This document shows, piece by piece, positions 46,086 to 54,558 of a stretch of DNA of 64,000 nt. How positions within the stretch are numbered: position 1 is the stretch's first letter; each line of letters begins with the position of its first letter. The stretch spans positions 586,501-650,500 of the forward strand of contig CAKKNE010000002.1 of assembly GCA_918797485.1 (NCBI GenBank). The letters run 5' to 3'. The notes beneath the pieces are model-generated. The model did not search any database. It was not told where the DNA came from and was given only the letters and a program-made list of their open reading frames with translations. Both the position numbers and the translations under genes were made by a program. Source of the stretch: Pelagomonas calceolata. Taxonomy: Eukaryota; Sar; Pelagophyceae; Pelagomonadales; Pelagomonadaceae.

Positions 46086-46340
46086 GATGCGCGCCGGCGA
46101 TGCGCTGCGCCGCTGCTGCGCCCGTCTCTCTAAGTACGCGTCGCTCGTCTTGACGAACTGATCAGGTGTCGTGGGCCTCGCAGCAGGCGATCACTGGCAT
46201 GCACCGCACGCAAGCTGGTGTGCGTGGGCGGCGGACGATGCCCGGTGGTTGGGTTGGGTACTGGGCACACGATGGCTGCGTCCTTTGGCTAGCAGCAGCG
46301 GACACAGCGGTTCAAGCCTCAGGTAAAAAGCTGAGCCAGC

Positions 46341-46359
46341 GGGCTGTAACACACTAGGC
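46341..46359. promoter_or_regulatory. Degenerate CTAG element upstream of the HisI-like gene
   Basis: On the minus strand it reads GCCTAGTGTGTTACAGCCC. The left arm and TTACA core match the family; the right arm is changed. It lies 256 bp upstream of the ATG at 46085. Confidence 0.4.
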
Positions 46360-46659
46360 ATCTCGAACGAACGAGAGCGTTTCCTCACCAAGAGGCCCCG
46401 AGCCCTAGCATCGTAGAAACATGAATCCGGGCAGGCGTGTTCTCTCCAGGGCAGGACGATGACGACGGGGCGACGACGACCGCGTCGCGCCGACGCACGC
46501 CGCCCATAGCACGACCTCCTAGGCACGACGTGTGGAACCCCGCCGCCGCCGTAGAGATCACGGGCGACAGCTCGCGCACCGCCCGGAACACCGCCGTCCG
46601 TCCCTGCACAACAAGAACGGAGCCTTGAGATACTGCGGGTGACGGGTAATAAGCTCTCT

Positions 46660-46704
46660 GAGTTGAGGCAGCCGTTTTTATCCAGGCTGTTGTTGCCTCA
46701 ACTC
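46660..46704. other. Strong hairpin GAGTTGAGGCA...TGCCTCAACTC
   Basis: The 11-bp perfect arms at 46660-46670 and 46694-46704, extended by AGCC/GGCT with a bulge, enclose a T-rich loop. Related TTGAGGCAGCC words occur near 62500. It could be a terminator, a structured RNA or a worn inverted-repeat element. Confidence 0.5.
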
Positions 46705-47613
46705 CGATATTCGTACAGGCATGGATTGACTTTACTCACTCATGTTCTTCAATCGATTCATACTGGGTGAAGAGGCCAAATAACCCTTCAGGGCTGCGCG
46801 GCACTCCGTGGCGTCCAGCCTGCCCTTCCGAACGACCACGCCAGCGCCCCCTCCGCGCCCGCCGCCCGCGCCGACCCCAGCTCCCACGCATGAATCTCCT
46901 GGGCTAGTCGGCCCTGCTGCCCGCGCCGACCCCAGCTCCCACGCACGAGGAATCTCCGGGGCTAGTGATCGGGAATGGCCGCCGCCACGAACGGGCTGCC
47001 CGAGGACCCGGCCCTGCTGCGCGCGCGCCTCGTCGAGGTCGAGGCGCGCTACGCCCAGAGCCAGGTCCAGTTCCGCGAGCTCCGGACGTGGTACGACAAA
47101 TTGAAGAGGCAGCACCGCGAGCTGCTGTGGTCCGAGGCGGTGCTCGTGCGCGAGGGCCTGGAGGAGGCCATGCCCGGGCCGCCGATCGCGGACGCCGACC
47201 GCGCGAACGGCCACATCGGCGGCGGCTTCGTCCTGCGGCACCACCTCGGCGCCGGCGCGTTCGCCACGGTCTACGCGGCCGTCGACAAGGAAGGGCGCCC
47301 CTGCGCCGTGAAGCGCATCGACAAGTAACACATCAAGTCGCTCGAGTCGCTCCGGAACGTCGCGGGCGAGCTCCGGGCGCTGCGCGCCGCGGTGGGCTGC
47401 CCGAACTTGGTGTGGGTCCGCGGCGTCGTCGCGTCGGAGACGTACCTGTCCTTCGTCATGGAGCTCTTCGGGACGAGCAACCTGCAGGAGGCCGGCGCCG
47501 CGCGGCCGCAAGACGTGCGGCGCGCCGCGCCGCGCTTCGTGCGGGGCGTCGCGAACGGGCTCGCGCACCTGCACGCGCGGCACCTGCACCACCGCGACAT
47601 CAAGCCCGAGAAC

Positions 47614-47825
47614 GTGCTGCTCTGTGCGGAGATCAACTGGTGTGTCGGGTGCACCCGACAATTCTTCAGTAAGTCATTTCTCGGCGATGACGCGGCCGTC
47701 CTGGCTCGGTCGAGCGGCAAGGAATCGGCATCGCCACGCCATCGAGCAGGCATCGCGTCGATGGCGTGGAGGACAACGCGACGATTCAGCACGAACGCGC
47801 CGTAAAAAAATTGATTTCCACACAG
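47614..47825 (+). mobile_element. Introner element, 212-bp GT-AG intron (kinase copy 1, intron 1)
   Basis: The target duplicate is GTGCTGCT (5') and GTGCTGTT (3'). The element starts CTGTGCGGAGATCAA and ends TTGATTTCCACACAG, inverted repeats that match at 13 of 15 positions. The inside has CGCCACGCCATCGAGCAG and CGTCGATGGCGTGG. The paralogue reads AATGTGCTCTTCGAC without interruption, so the insertion point is exact. Phase 0. Confidence 0.92.
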
Positions 47826-47917
47826 GTGCTGTTCGACGGCACCGACGTCAAGCTCTGCGACTTCGGGCTCACCACGCCCTGCCGGCGGGACGCGAGCGGC
47901 GCGCGCCTCCGCTTCCC

Positions 47918-48009
47918 GCAGCGCGCCGTGCGGAAATCAACCAGTGAGTAGTTACGGCGACGACGTCGCGTCGATGGCGTGGGGCGTCCGAAATCTGATT
48001 TTCACACAG
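47918..48009 (+). mobile_element. Introner element, 92-bp GC-AG intron (kinase copy 1, intron 2)
   Basis: It has a perfect 8-bp target duplicate, GCAGCGCG, on both sides. The element runs from CCGTGCGGAAATCAA to CTGATTTTCACACAG. The paralogue reads CCGCAGCGCGTCACC uninterrupted. Exact removal needs a GC 5' splice site supplied by the duplicate. Phase 2. The perfect duplicate suggests it is among the youngest here. Confidence 0.92.
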
Positions 48010-48659
48010 GCAGCGCGTGACCGGGAGCCTGGGCTTCTTCGCGCCGGAGATGCTCCATCCCGGGGGCTACGACGGCCCGCCGGCCGACGTCTGGAGCGCG
48101 GGCGTGCTGGCCCTCGAGGTGCTGATCGGCACGCCGGACTTCGACGCCCTGTGGTTCGTGGCCTACAATACGGAGTACAAGCGGGGCACCTTGATGCAGG
48201 ACCGCCGCGCCGACGACGGCGCGGACGTGCACGCCCATTTTTGCGGCGTCCTGGCGCCGATCGTCGACGCCCTCGCCGACGGCGCGACGGCGCTGGGCGC
48301 GCTCGTGGCGCGCCACGCCGCCAACGCCGAAGTCGCCGGCGCGTGCCGCGCCATGCTGCGCCTCGACCCGTCCGCGCGCCCGACAGCGGCCGCGGTCCGC
48401 GACGGCCTCACGACCGAGACGGTCGTGACCGAGCTCTGACCGGGCCTCAATTCCATGTAGAAACAACATGCACATGTCACCGGATCCCATATCTTCGAAT
48501 CATCGTCAATCAAATCCTACTACGTGTATAGAATCGACCCCCATCGACCGACCCCCATACAATTAGACGCGGTCTCGTGCGGACCCTTGGTTCTCGCTGA
48601 CCCCGATGTCCATAATCGTAACTTGAATCTAAACACCCGGTCCACCACCATAACCGTCG

Positions 48660-48739
48660 GAGCCCCCTCCAGCCCCCCCGAGACGTAGGGAGAGGTCGTT
48701 TGAGTGCGGGGAGGAATGTCTCGGTCCAATTTGCGCGAG
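48660..48739 (+). repeat. 80-bp dispersed repeat, copy 1
   Basis: It runs from GAGCCCCCTCCAGCC to CCAATTTGCGCGAG and matches 49401-49480 with only a few differences. It lacks obvious inverted ends. Confidence 0.8.
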
Positions 48740-49400
48740 TCGTTGAAGCGTCAAAGTACGGGAGTGATCGGACGTGAGATGATGAGCAGCTAAATGGTTG
48801 AGCTCTGGCGCGGCCGGAGGAGGGTGCACCGGGCAGTACGCGCGTGCGCGCGTTGCTCTGACTGCCGCCTGCCGTGGGGCAGCCAACGCGGCGGGGAAAA
48901 GGCAGCAGCTTGCCTCCCACGGGAGGTGAGACAAGACAAGTCCGCCGGCCGCTGGGGTAGGGACGGCTGTTCATGCGCCGCAAGCTGGCTCGAGGCCAAT
49001 GACGACGGGTGCTTTTCCGGCGGCGCGAGAGGCGGAGCCTCAGCGCAGTGGAGAGCGACGGCTCCGTCGCCCGCGGGACGTCGGAGGCGCGCATGCGTGA
49101 ACGCCACTCATACCGTTGGTGCGGTGGCGCGACGCGGCCGACGCGAAGATGAATCCTTCGGGACGATGTTCACAGCATGGGTAGCCATTTTCTTTGCGTT
49201 GATTCCCCCGTGTGCTCGCGTCGGCAGCGGCGACCGCGCGTCGGCGAAATTCGGCGCCACCGATGCCGGGGCCAAGGACCAGACCCGTTTGGGTGTGTAG
49301 GCAGTTTTTACTAAGGCCTAGTTTGTGTCTCGTCGTCAGGCTCTTTGTTTGGCTGTTGCGGGGTCGGTGCGGCGCGCCTCGGAGCCCAAGCCGCGCCTTC

Positions 49401-49480
49401 GAGCCCCCTCCAGCCCCCCAGAGACGTAGGGAGAGGTCGTTTAAGTGCAGGGAGGAATGTCTCGGTCCAATTTGCGCGAG
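49401..49480 (+). repeat. 80-bp dispersed repeat, copy 2
   Basis: This is the partner of 48660-48739, in direct orientation, 741 bp away. Both lie between the duplicated kinases. Confidence 0.8.
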
Positions 49481-49765
49481 GTGTAGATTCAAGCGCGAGT
49501 ATCAGCGAGTTTGCTTGTTTTAGGGTCATGTGGGCAAGACGGGGGAATTGGTTCAGCAGACCATCTCAATACCAGTTTTGAAGCCCACGTTTTTTTTTGC
49601 TCGTGTTCTTCAATCAATTCATACTGCGTGAAGAGCGAAGAGCCGCCCTGCCGCGCTGCGCGGCACGCCGTGGACTCCCGACCACGCCAGCGCCCACTCC
49701 GCGCCCGCCGCCCGCGCCGACCCCAGCTCCCACGCACGAGGAATCTCCGGGGCTAGTGATCGGGA

Positions 49766-51274
49766 ATGGCCGCCGCCACGAACGGGCTGCCCGAGGACCC
49801 GGCCCTGCTGCGCGCGCGCCTCGCCGAGGTCGAGGCGCGCTACGCCCAGAGCCAGGTCCAGTTCCGCGAGCTCCGCACCTGGTACGACAAGCTGAAGAGA
49901 CACCACCGCGAGCTGCTGTGGTCCGAGGCGGTGCTCGCGCGCGAGGGCCTGGAGGAGGCCATGCCCGGGCCGCCGATCGCGGACGCCGACCGCGCGAACG
50001 GCCACATCGGCGGCGGCTTCGTCTCGAGCCGCGTGGAAATCAACCAATTTCTCGGCGACGACGCGGCCGTCCTGGCTCGGTCGAGCGGTGGGGACCCCAC
50101 ATCGCCACCCCGTCGAGCAGGCGTCGCGCCAATGGCGTGGAGGACAGGCAGCGCACGATTCAAGAACGCGCCGTAAATTTTGATTTCCACACAGGTCCTG
50201 CGGCACCACCTCGGCGCCGGCGCGTTCGCCACGGTCTACGCGGCCATCGACAAGGAAGGGCGCCCCTGCGCCGTGAAGCGCATCAACAAGTACCACATCA
50301 AGTCGCTCGAGTCGCTCCGGAACGTCGCGGGCGAGCTCCGGGCGCTGCGCGCCGCGGTGGGCTGCCCGAACTTGGTGTGGGTCCGCGGCGTCGTCGCGTC
50401 GGAGACGTACCTGTCCTTCGTCATGGAGCTCTTCGGGACGAGCAACCTGCAGGAGGCCGGCGCCGCGCGGCCGCAAGACGTGCGGCGCGCCGCGCCGCGC
50501 ATCGTGCGGGGCGTCGCGAACGGGCTCGCGCACCTGCACGCGCGGGACATGCACCACCGCGACATCAAGCCCGAGAATGTGCTCTTCGACGGGACCGACG
50601 TTAAATTGTGCGACTTCGGGCTCACGAGGCCGTGCCGGCGGGACGCGAGCGGCGCGCGCCTCTTCTTCCCGCAGCGCGTCACCGGGAGCCTGGGCTTCTT
50701 CGCGCCGGAAATGCTCCATCCTGAGGGCTACGACGGCCCGCCGGCCGACGTCTGGAGCGCGGGCGTGCTGGCCCTCGAGGTGCTGATCATCGCATAAATC
50801 AAATTGTCGCGGCGCGTCTCCGCCACCGCTGAATCGCGGCCGCCACGCCATCGACGCGACGTCAGCACGACGGCGTGGCGGTGTGGTCTCTCACCGACCG
50901 ATTCGGCCAGCACGGCCGCGCGTTCGCCGAGAGACTGATTGATTTGCGCACAGGTCCTCATCGGCACGTCGGACTTTGACGCCCTGTGGTTCGTGGCCTA
51001 CAATACGGAGTACAAGCGGGGCACCTTGATGCAGGACCGCCGCGCCGACGACGGCGCGGACGCGCACGCCCATTTTTGCGGCGTCCTGGCGCCGATCGTC
51101 GACGCCCTCGCCGACGGCGCGACGGCGCTGGGCGCGCTCGTGGCGCGCCACGCCGCCAACGCCGAAGTCGCCGGCGCGTGCCGCGCCATGCTGCGCCTCG
51201 ACCCGTCCGCGCGCCCGACGGCGGCCGCGGTCCGCGACGGCCTCACGACCGAGACGGTCGTGACCGAGCTCTGA
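49766..51274 (+). CDS. Serine/threonine protein kinase copy 2 (intact, spliced)
   Basis: Exons 49766-50020, 50195-50779 and 50954-51274 encode 386 aa. Residues ~1-80 form a coiled-coil N-terminus (ARLAEVEARYAQSQVQFRELRTWYDKL). The kinase domain spans ~85-375: Gly loop LGAGAFATVY, ATP Lys in CAVKR, catalytic HHRDIKPENVLF, Mg site CDFGLT, and activation segment ending TGSLGFFAPEML. DVWSAGVLALEVLIGT is subdomain IX, and the ARHAANAEVAGACRAMLRLDPSARPT helix follows. All catalytic residues are present, so it should be active. Group CAMK/AGC-like; no orthologue named. It is the intact partner of the stop-carrying copy upstream. Confidence 0.88.
50021..50194 (+). mobile_element. Introner element, 174-bp GT-AG intron (kinase copy 2, intron 1)
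   Basis: It starts GTCTCGAG, then CCGCGTGGAAATCAA, and ends TTTGATTTCCACACAG before GTCCTGCG. Copy 1 reads GGCTTCGTCCTGCGG without a break, so the boundaries are certain. The first three bases of the duplicate are kept; the rest of the intronic copy has drifted. Internal CGCCACCCCGTCGAGCAG and CCAATGGCGTGG motifs are present. Phase 0. Confidence 0.9.
50780..50953 (+). mobile_element. Introner element, 174-bp GT-AG intron (kinase copy 2, intron 2)
   Basis: The target duplicate is GTGCTGAT (5') and GTCCTCAT (3'). The element ends are CATCGCATAAATCAA and TTGATTTGCGCACAG. Copy 1 reads CTCGAGGTGCTGATCGGCACG without a break. CGCCACGCCATCGACGCG and CGACGGCGTGGCGG lie inside. Phase 0. Confidence 0.9.
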
Positions 51275-51405
51275 CCGGGCCTGAATTTCGTACAACATGC
51301 ACATGTCACCAGATCCCGTATCCTCATCAATCATCCTCTTGACACTGGCAGAATCGACCCCTGCCGACCCCCATATCATACGAAGTATTAGTAATCGTAA
51401 TCTCT

Positions 51406-51455
51406 AGCCCCGCGGCGGCCGGGTAGCTAGGCGGCCTAGCTCGTAAGGAAGGAAT
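51406..51455. other. CTAG palindrome at a convergent 3' junction (copy 2)
   Basis: AGCCCCGCGGCGGCCGGGT is followed by AGCTAGGCGGCCTAGCTCGT. It lies in the 302-bp gap (51275-51576) between the stops of two convergent kinase genes and resembles 45471-45530 base by base. No gene is seen in the gap. Confidence 0.45.
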
Positions 51456-51576
51456 CTAATAGTAAAAACCACCAGAGTGACGACGACTGATTACGCGGGG
51501 GCACAGGGGGGGCGTGTGACAACACAGACAGGCTGTGGAGTGTGCGTTGGGGGCGTGGTGGGTGGGCCTAGGGCCG

Positions 51577-52984
51577 CTAGGCGGCGGCCGGGACGGCGTC
51601 GAAGGAGGCCGGCCGCGTCGGCGGCTCGGCGAGGCCCTCGGGCGCGTGGATAGGTGATGGCGACGTCGGCGAGTCGGGCTCGCGCGGCCGGGAGAGGTCG
51701 ACGCTCGTCTGGACGCGGAGGCCGCGCGCCGCGGCGCCGAGTTTGTCGGATTCCGTGGAATCGATGCGCGAGAGCGTGACGCGCTTGCGGCGGCCGCAGG
51801 GGCGGCGGTGAGGCATGGGCGTGTCGGAGAAGGAGCGCCGCGCGGAGTCGTAGGTGAGCCGCAGCAACTTCCGCGCGCCGCCCTCCGCGTTCGGCAGGAC
51901 GAGGTCGAAGTACGCGGCCTCGCAGAGCTGGTCCACCGTCGCGCGCCGCGCCGGCTCCAAATCCAAGAGCTGCTCGACCAACATACGTAGCGCGGGCGAC
52001 GGCGCGCACTGCGTCGAGCCGAGCTTGACCTGGAGCACGGTCTCCGAAACGGCGTCGCGAAACGCCTCGTCGTCGTGCAAGTGGTCGTAGGGCGGGCACC
52101 ACAGGTTCGTGAAGACCTCGTGGCCCAAGAGCATCTCGAGCATGACGCAGCCCAGCGACCAGACGTCCGCGCGCTTGCCGCAGTACGACTTCGCGAGGAG
52201 TAGCTCGGGCGCGAAGAAGCCCGGCGAGCCCACGAAGTCCGTGAGATTCTCTCCCGAACTGACGTCCGCACAGAGCCCGAAGTCGCAGAGCTTGACGACG
52301 CCGCGCTTCCTCGGGTCGACGTTCTGCTCGTGGGCCGCCCAGGTGTCGGGCGTGCCCATGACCAGGACGTTTTCTGGTTTCAAATCTCTATGAGCAATAC
52401 CCTGCGCGTGGCAGTGGCGCAGGCCCAGCGCCGCAATCCTCATGACGCTCCGCACCACGTCTTCCGTGCAGCCGTCCTTGTAGTCGTCTAAGAACGCGTA
52501 CAAATCTCGGTCGCCCCGCTCCAACACCAAGTACACATGCTGCGGGCTCTGGATGACGTCGTACAGTCGCACGACCGCCGCGTGCGAGAAGCGCTTCAGA
52601 GCCCTAACCTCGGTGTCGACGCGCTTGATGTTGCGCTTCGCCTTGTGTAAGGACGCGTGGCGCTGGACCCGTTCCTTCCGGATGGCCTTGCAGGCGAACT
52701 TTTTGGAGCGGTCCTCCCTCTCGACGCACTCGAACACCTGCGCGAACTCGCCCTCGCCTGTGCGAAGAAGGGTGAGATAGTTCTAATGATGTGAACGTAC
52801 CGAGCTTGCGCGTGAGCTCGAAGCGGCCCAAGTTCATACCTCTGCGGACCTGCTCGCCGCTCAATTTGGGGTCGATGGGCGGCAGGTGCTTTTGCTGCTG
52901 CCAGGTGCTCAGGAGCGTCGAGGCCGCGCCGTCGGGCGCGGGCTTCGTCGCCCCGGCGGGCCGCGGCCGGCGGAAGGGCGCCAT
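51577..52984 (-). CDS. Serine/threonine protein kinase with a conventional intron
   Basis: Exons 52984-52801 and 52757-51577 encode 454 aa. Exon 1 ends inside the Gly loop; joining gives GRFELTRKLGEGEFAQVFECVERE, which exon 2 alone lacks. Further motifs are FACKAIRKERV (ATP Lys), IAHRDLKPENVLV, KLCDFGLCADV, VGSPGFFAPELLL, and DVWSLGCVMLEMLLG. The pattern is CAMK-like. The C-terminal ~110 residues are a Ser/Pro/Arg-rich tail (SRPREPDSPTSPSP) that may be regulatory. It shares the FFAPE signature with the tandem kinases next door but is clearly a separate gene. Confidence 0.87.
52758..52800 (-). other. Conventional 43-nt spliceosomal intron
   Basis: On the minus strand it runs GTACGTTCACATC...CTTCTTCGCACAG. 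It has a consensus-like GTACGT donor, a possible branch site (AGAACTATC) and a short pyrimidine tract. It has no target duplicate or inverted ends, so it is not of introner type. Phase 1. Confidence 0.85.
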
Positions 52985-53268
52985 CGCGGCAGCCCCCCCG
53001 TCGATCGGGCGCGGGGTGGCCGCGCTCCCGGACTGGAAGCTTGGTCATGCGCCTTCGAGCCTTGGCTGCCCTTTTTGTTTTTTAGCGGCCTGCGACGATC
53101 AGTGCTCCGAGGGCGGTTCGGACGTCCCGAGGGCCCCCGTGCATCGGTGGACCTGGGTTTCACGGCGCGCGGTGCCTGCCCGCGGCTCCGCGGCCTCCGC
53201 CCATTCGTCCTAGCTTCGTGACAGCAGAGGGACCCGAGTGCTAGGCGCATGTTCGTTCAGGCCCTTAC

Positions 53269-54159
53269 TCAGAGCCCCCCCGGTCGCCCGAGTCCACCAC
53301 TACTCCCGAACGCGGGCTCCGTCGAGAAGCCGTCGAGCGGGTTCTCGATCTTCGGGAGCCGCACGCCGCCCTGCTCCTCGAAGCGGTAGTCCGACGCGGG
53401 CTCCGCCCTTAGTTTCGTGGGCCGCGTCCCGTCGACGCGGAACGTCGACGCGACGCGGCGCGCGGCGTCGGCGCCGCCCTGGTTCCAGCGCGCCTCGGAC
53501 GCCGACGCTACGAGTACGAGCACGTCCGGCGACCCCTCGGCCTGCGTCGCCGCGAGGACGGCGCGCCGCGGCGTCGTCGCGCCGCCGGGCGTGATCGCGG
53601 AGAACGCGAGGTCGACGGTCCTCACGTCGCCCTTCGTGACGTCGTTGCTCACGATCACGTCCGTCGGCGGGCCGAAGGCGCCGTACCTCCCGTCCGTCGC
53701 GAGGATCTTCGACGCCAGCGCTTTGCCATCTAAACTACTCTTGGGCGCCGCGATGACGTGCAGGTACGCCGAGTCGCCCGTCTTCGCGCGGGCCTCGACG
53801 TCGTAGTAGAAGCCCTTGGCCAGTTTCAGCTCCGGCGCCGCGAAGGCGACTTTGGCGAGGACGCCGTTCGTCAGGACGACGTCTGCCGCCACGACGCCGG
53901 CGGCACTATTAGGAGCCTCCGCGAGGACGACGCCGGTGTAGGGCCGGCTCTTGCCCGAGATCGAGCCCGCGCCGAGGTTGGCGGCGCGCTGCGACCCCGT
54001 GGCGTCGGCGTAGCTTCCTATATCGGATGACGTGCGCATCATCTGCTCCGCAGCGTTGGCGGGCAGGGCGCAGCCCAGGGGTGCCGTTACTAACCAACGG
54101 CGTCGGAGGTCGAGCGCCGCCGCCGTTTGGAATGCAATTAGCATCCATGCGCGGGCCAT
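53269..54159 (-). CDS. PsbP-like thylakoid-lumen protein
   Basis: ATG 54159 is chosen over an upstream non-ATG start, giving 296 aa. The N-terminus looks bipartite: an ER-type hydrophobic segment (MARAWMLIAFQTAAALD), then RRRWLVTAPLGCALPANA ending in an AxA cleavage site. This is a Tat-type lumen-targeting signal of a secondary plastid. The mature part follows the PsbP/Mog1 fold order, with GKSRPYTGVVLAEAP, KGFYYDVEARAK, YLHVIAAPKS and a final helix ADAARRVASTFRVD. It is probably a photosystem-associated lumen factor; which PsbP-like subfamily cannot be told. Confidence 0.55.
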   Translation of the reverse strand: MARAWMLIAFQTAAALDLRRRWLVTAPLGCALPANAAEQMMRTSSDIGSYADATGSQRAANLGAGSISGKSRPYTGVVLAEAPNSAAGVVAADVVLTNGVLAKVAFAAPELKLAKGFYYDVEARAKTGDSAYLHVIAAPKSSLDGKALASKILATDGRYGAFGPPTDVIVSNDVTKGDVRTVDLAFSAITPGGATTPRRAVLAATQAEGSPDVLVLVASASEARWNQGGADAARRVASTFRVDGTRPTKLRAEPASDYRFEEQGGVRLPKIENPLDGFSTEPAFGSSGGLGRPGGL

Positions 54160-54558
54160 GGTCTCTGTTGCTCTCAGACTCTTTGAGAGCACTGCAGTTA
54201 CGGCTCCCTCAAGACGTCGCGAGCGCAAGCACGCCGGCTCGCAGGTTCACCCTGGACAGAATGACGCTGTAGAACCGCTCCGCGCGTCCGCAGGAGCTGA
54301 TCCTGAGGTCAGTCTCGAGCTCAGCCGCGGCGCCTTGGTGTGGCGCGGGTTTTTGGCGTAACGATGGGTCGCGCAGATCGCCAGGACAATGTGCACGTCT
54401 CCTTCGGCTTTCCTGATCTTTATTCAAATCAAGGCGTCGGGCGCTGCGCCAGCAAATTCGAGCAGGCAGGCCGGGGCAGCAGACCGATGAGACGCAGTGC
54501 TGGCGCTGGCATGGCTGCCCAACAAGCATAACACAATGGAAAGTATGACTCATCACTA
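54160..54558. other. 399-bp divergent intergenic region
   Basis: This lies between the PsbP-like and LNR genes. No gene and no copy of the CTAG element are seen. Confidence 0.4.

Larger units (their letters stand above)
46086..46974. other. 889-bp gap holding a hairpin and the kinase promoter
   Basis: No gene is supported. It contains a degenerate CTAG element, a strong hairpin, and from about 46740 the duplicated upstream region of the kinase genes. Within the latter a ~43-bp segment (CGCGCCGACCCCAGCTCCC...CTAGT) occurs twice in tandem at 46867-46908 and 46922-46966; the downstream kinase copy has it once. Confidence 0.5.
46975..48439 (+). pseudogene. Serine/threonine kinase copy 1 with a premature stop
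   Basis: Exons 46975-47613, 47826-47917 and 48010-48439 give 387 codons, the same length as the intact paralogue downstream. Codon 118 is TAA (47326-47328) where the paralogue has TAC (Tyr) in KRINKYHIKSLES. The rest is preserved: LGAGAFATVY, CAVKR, HHRDIKPENVL, CDFGL, FFAPEML. It is therefore a very young pseudogene, a polymorphic null, or a read-through gene. Its introns sit where the paralogue has none and it lacks both paralogue introns. The HRD region reads ARHLHHRDIK against ARDMHHRDIK, so the copies have begun to diverge. Confidence 0.8.
46740..48535 (+). repeat. Tandem duplication, left copy (kinase plus promoter and 3' flank)
   Basis: The left unit matches about 49597-51365, from the shared TGTTCTTCAAT(C/T) start through the shared 3' flank (AACATGCACATGTCACC). 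Coding parts differ at only a handful of sites. All large differences are the four introns and the upstream segment duplication. Confidence 0.85.
48440..49765. other. 1.3 kb spacer between the kinase copies
   Basis: No gene is supported. It holds two copies of an 80-bp repeat and, from about 49597, the duplicated kinase upstream region. Short frames here are low-complexity translations of GC-rich DNA. Confidence 0.5.
49597..51365 (+). repeat. Tandem duplication, right copy (kinase plus promoter and 3' flank)
   Basis: This is the right unit of the kinase duplication. It shares the upstream sequence from TGTTCTTCAATCAATTC through the start codon and the 3' flank up to the ACCCCCATA word. Confidence 0.85.

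Noticed and set aside
48440-49596. Small genes in the spacer between the kinases
   Set aside because: Frames of 60-190 codons on both strands have no domains, and several simply translate the 80-bp repeat.
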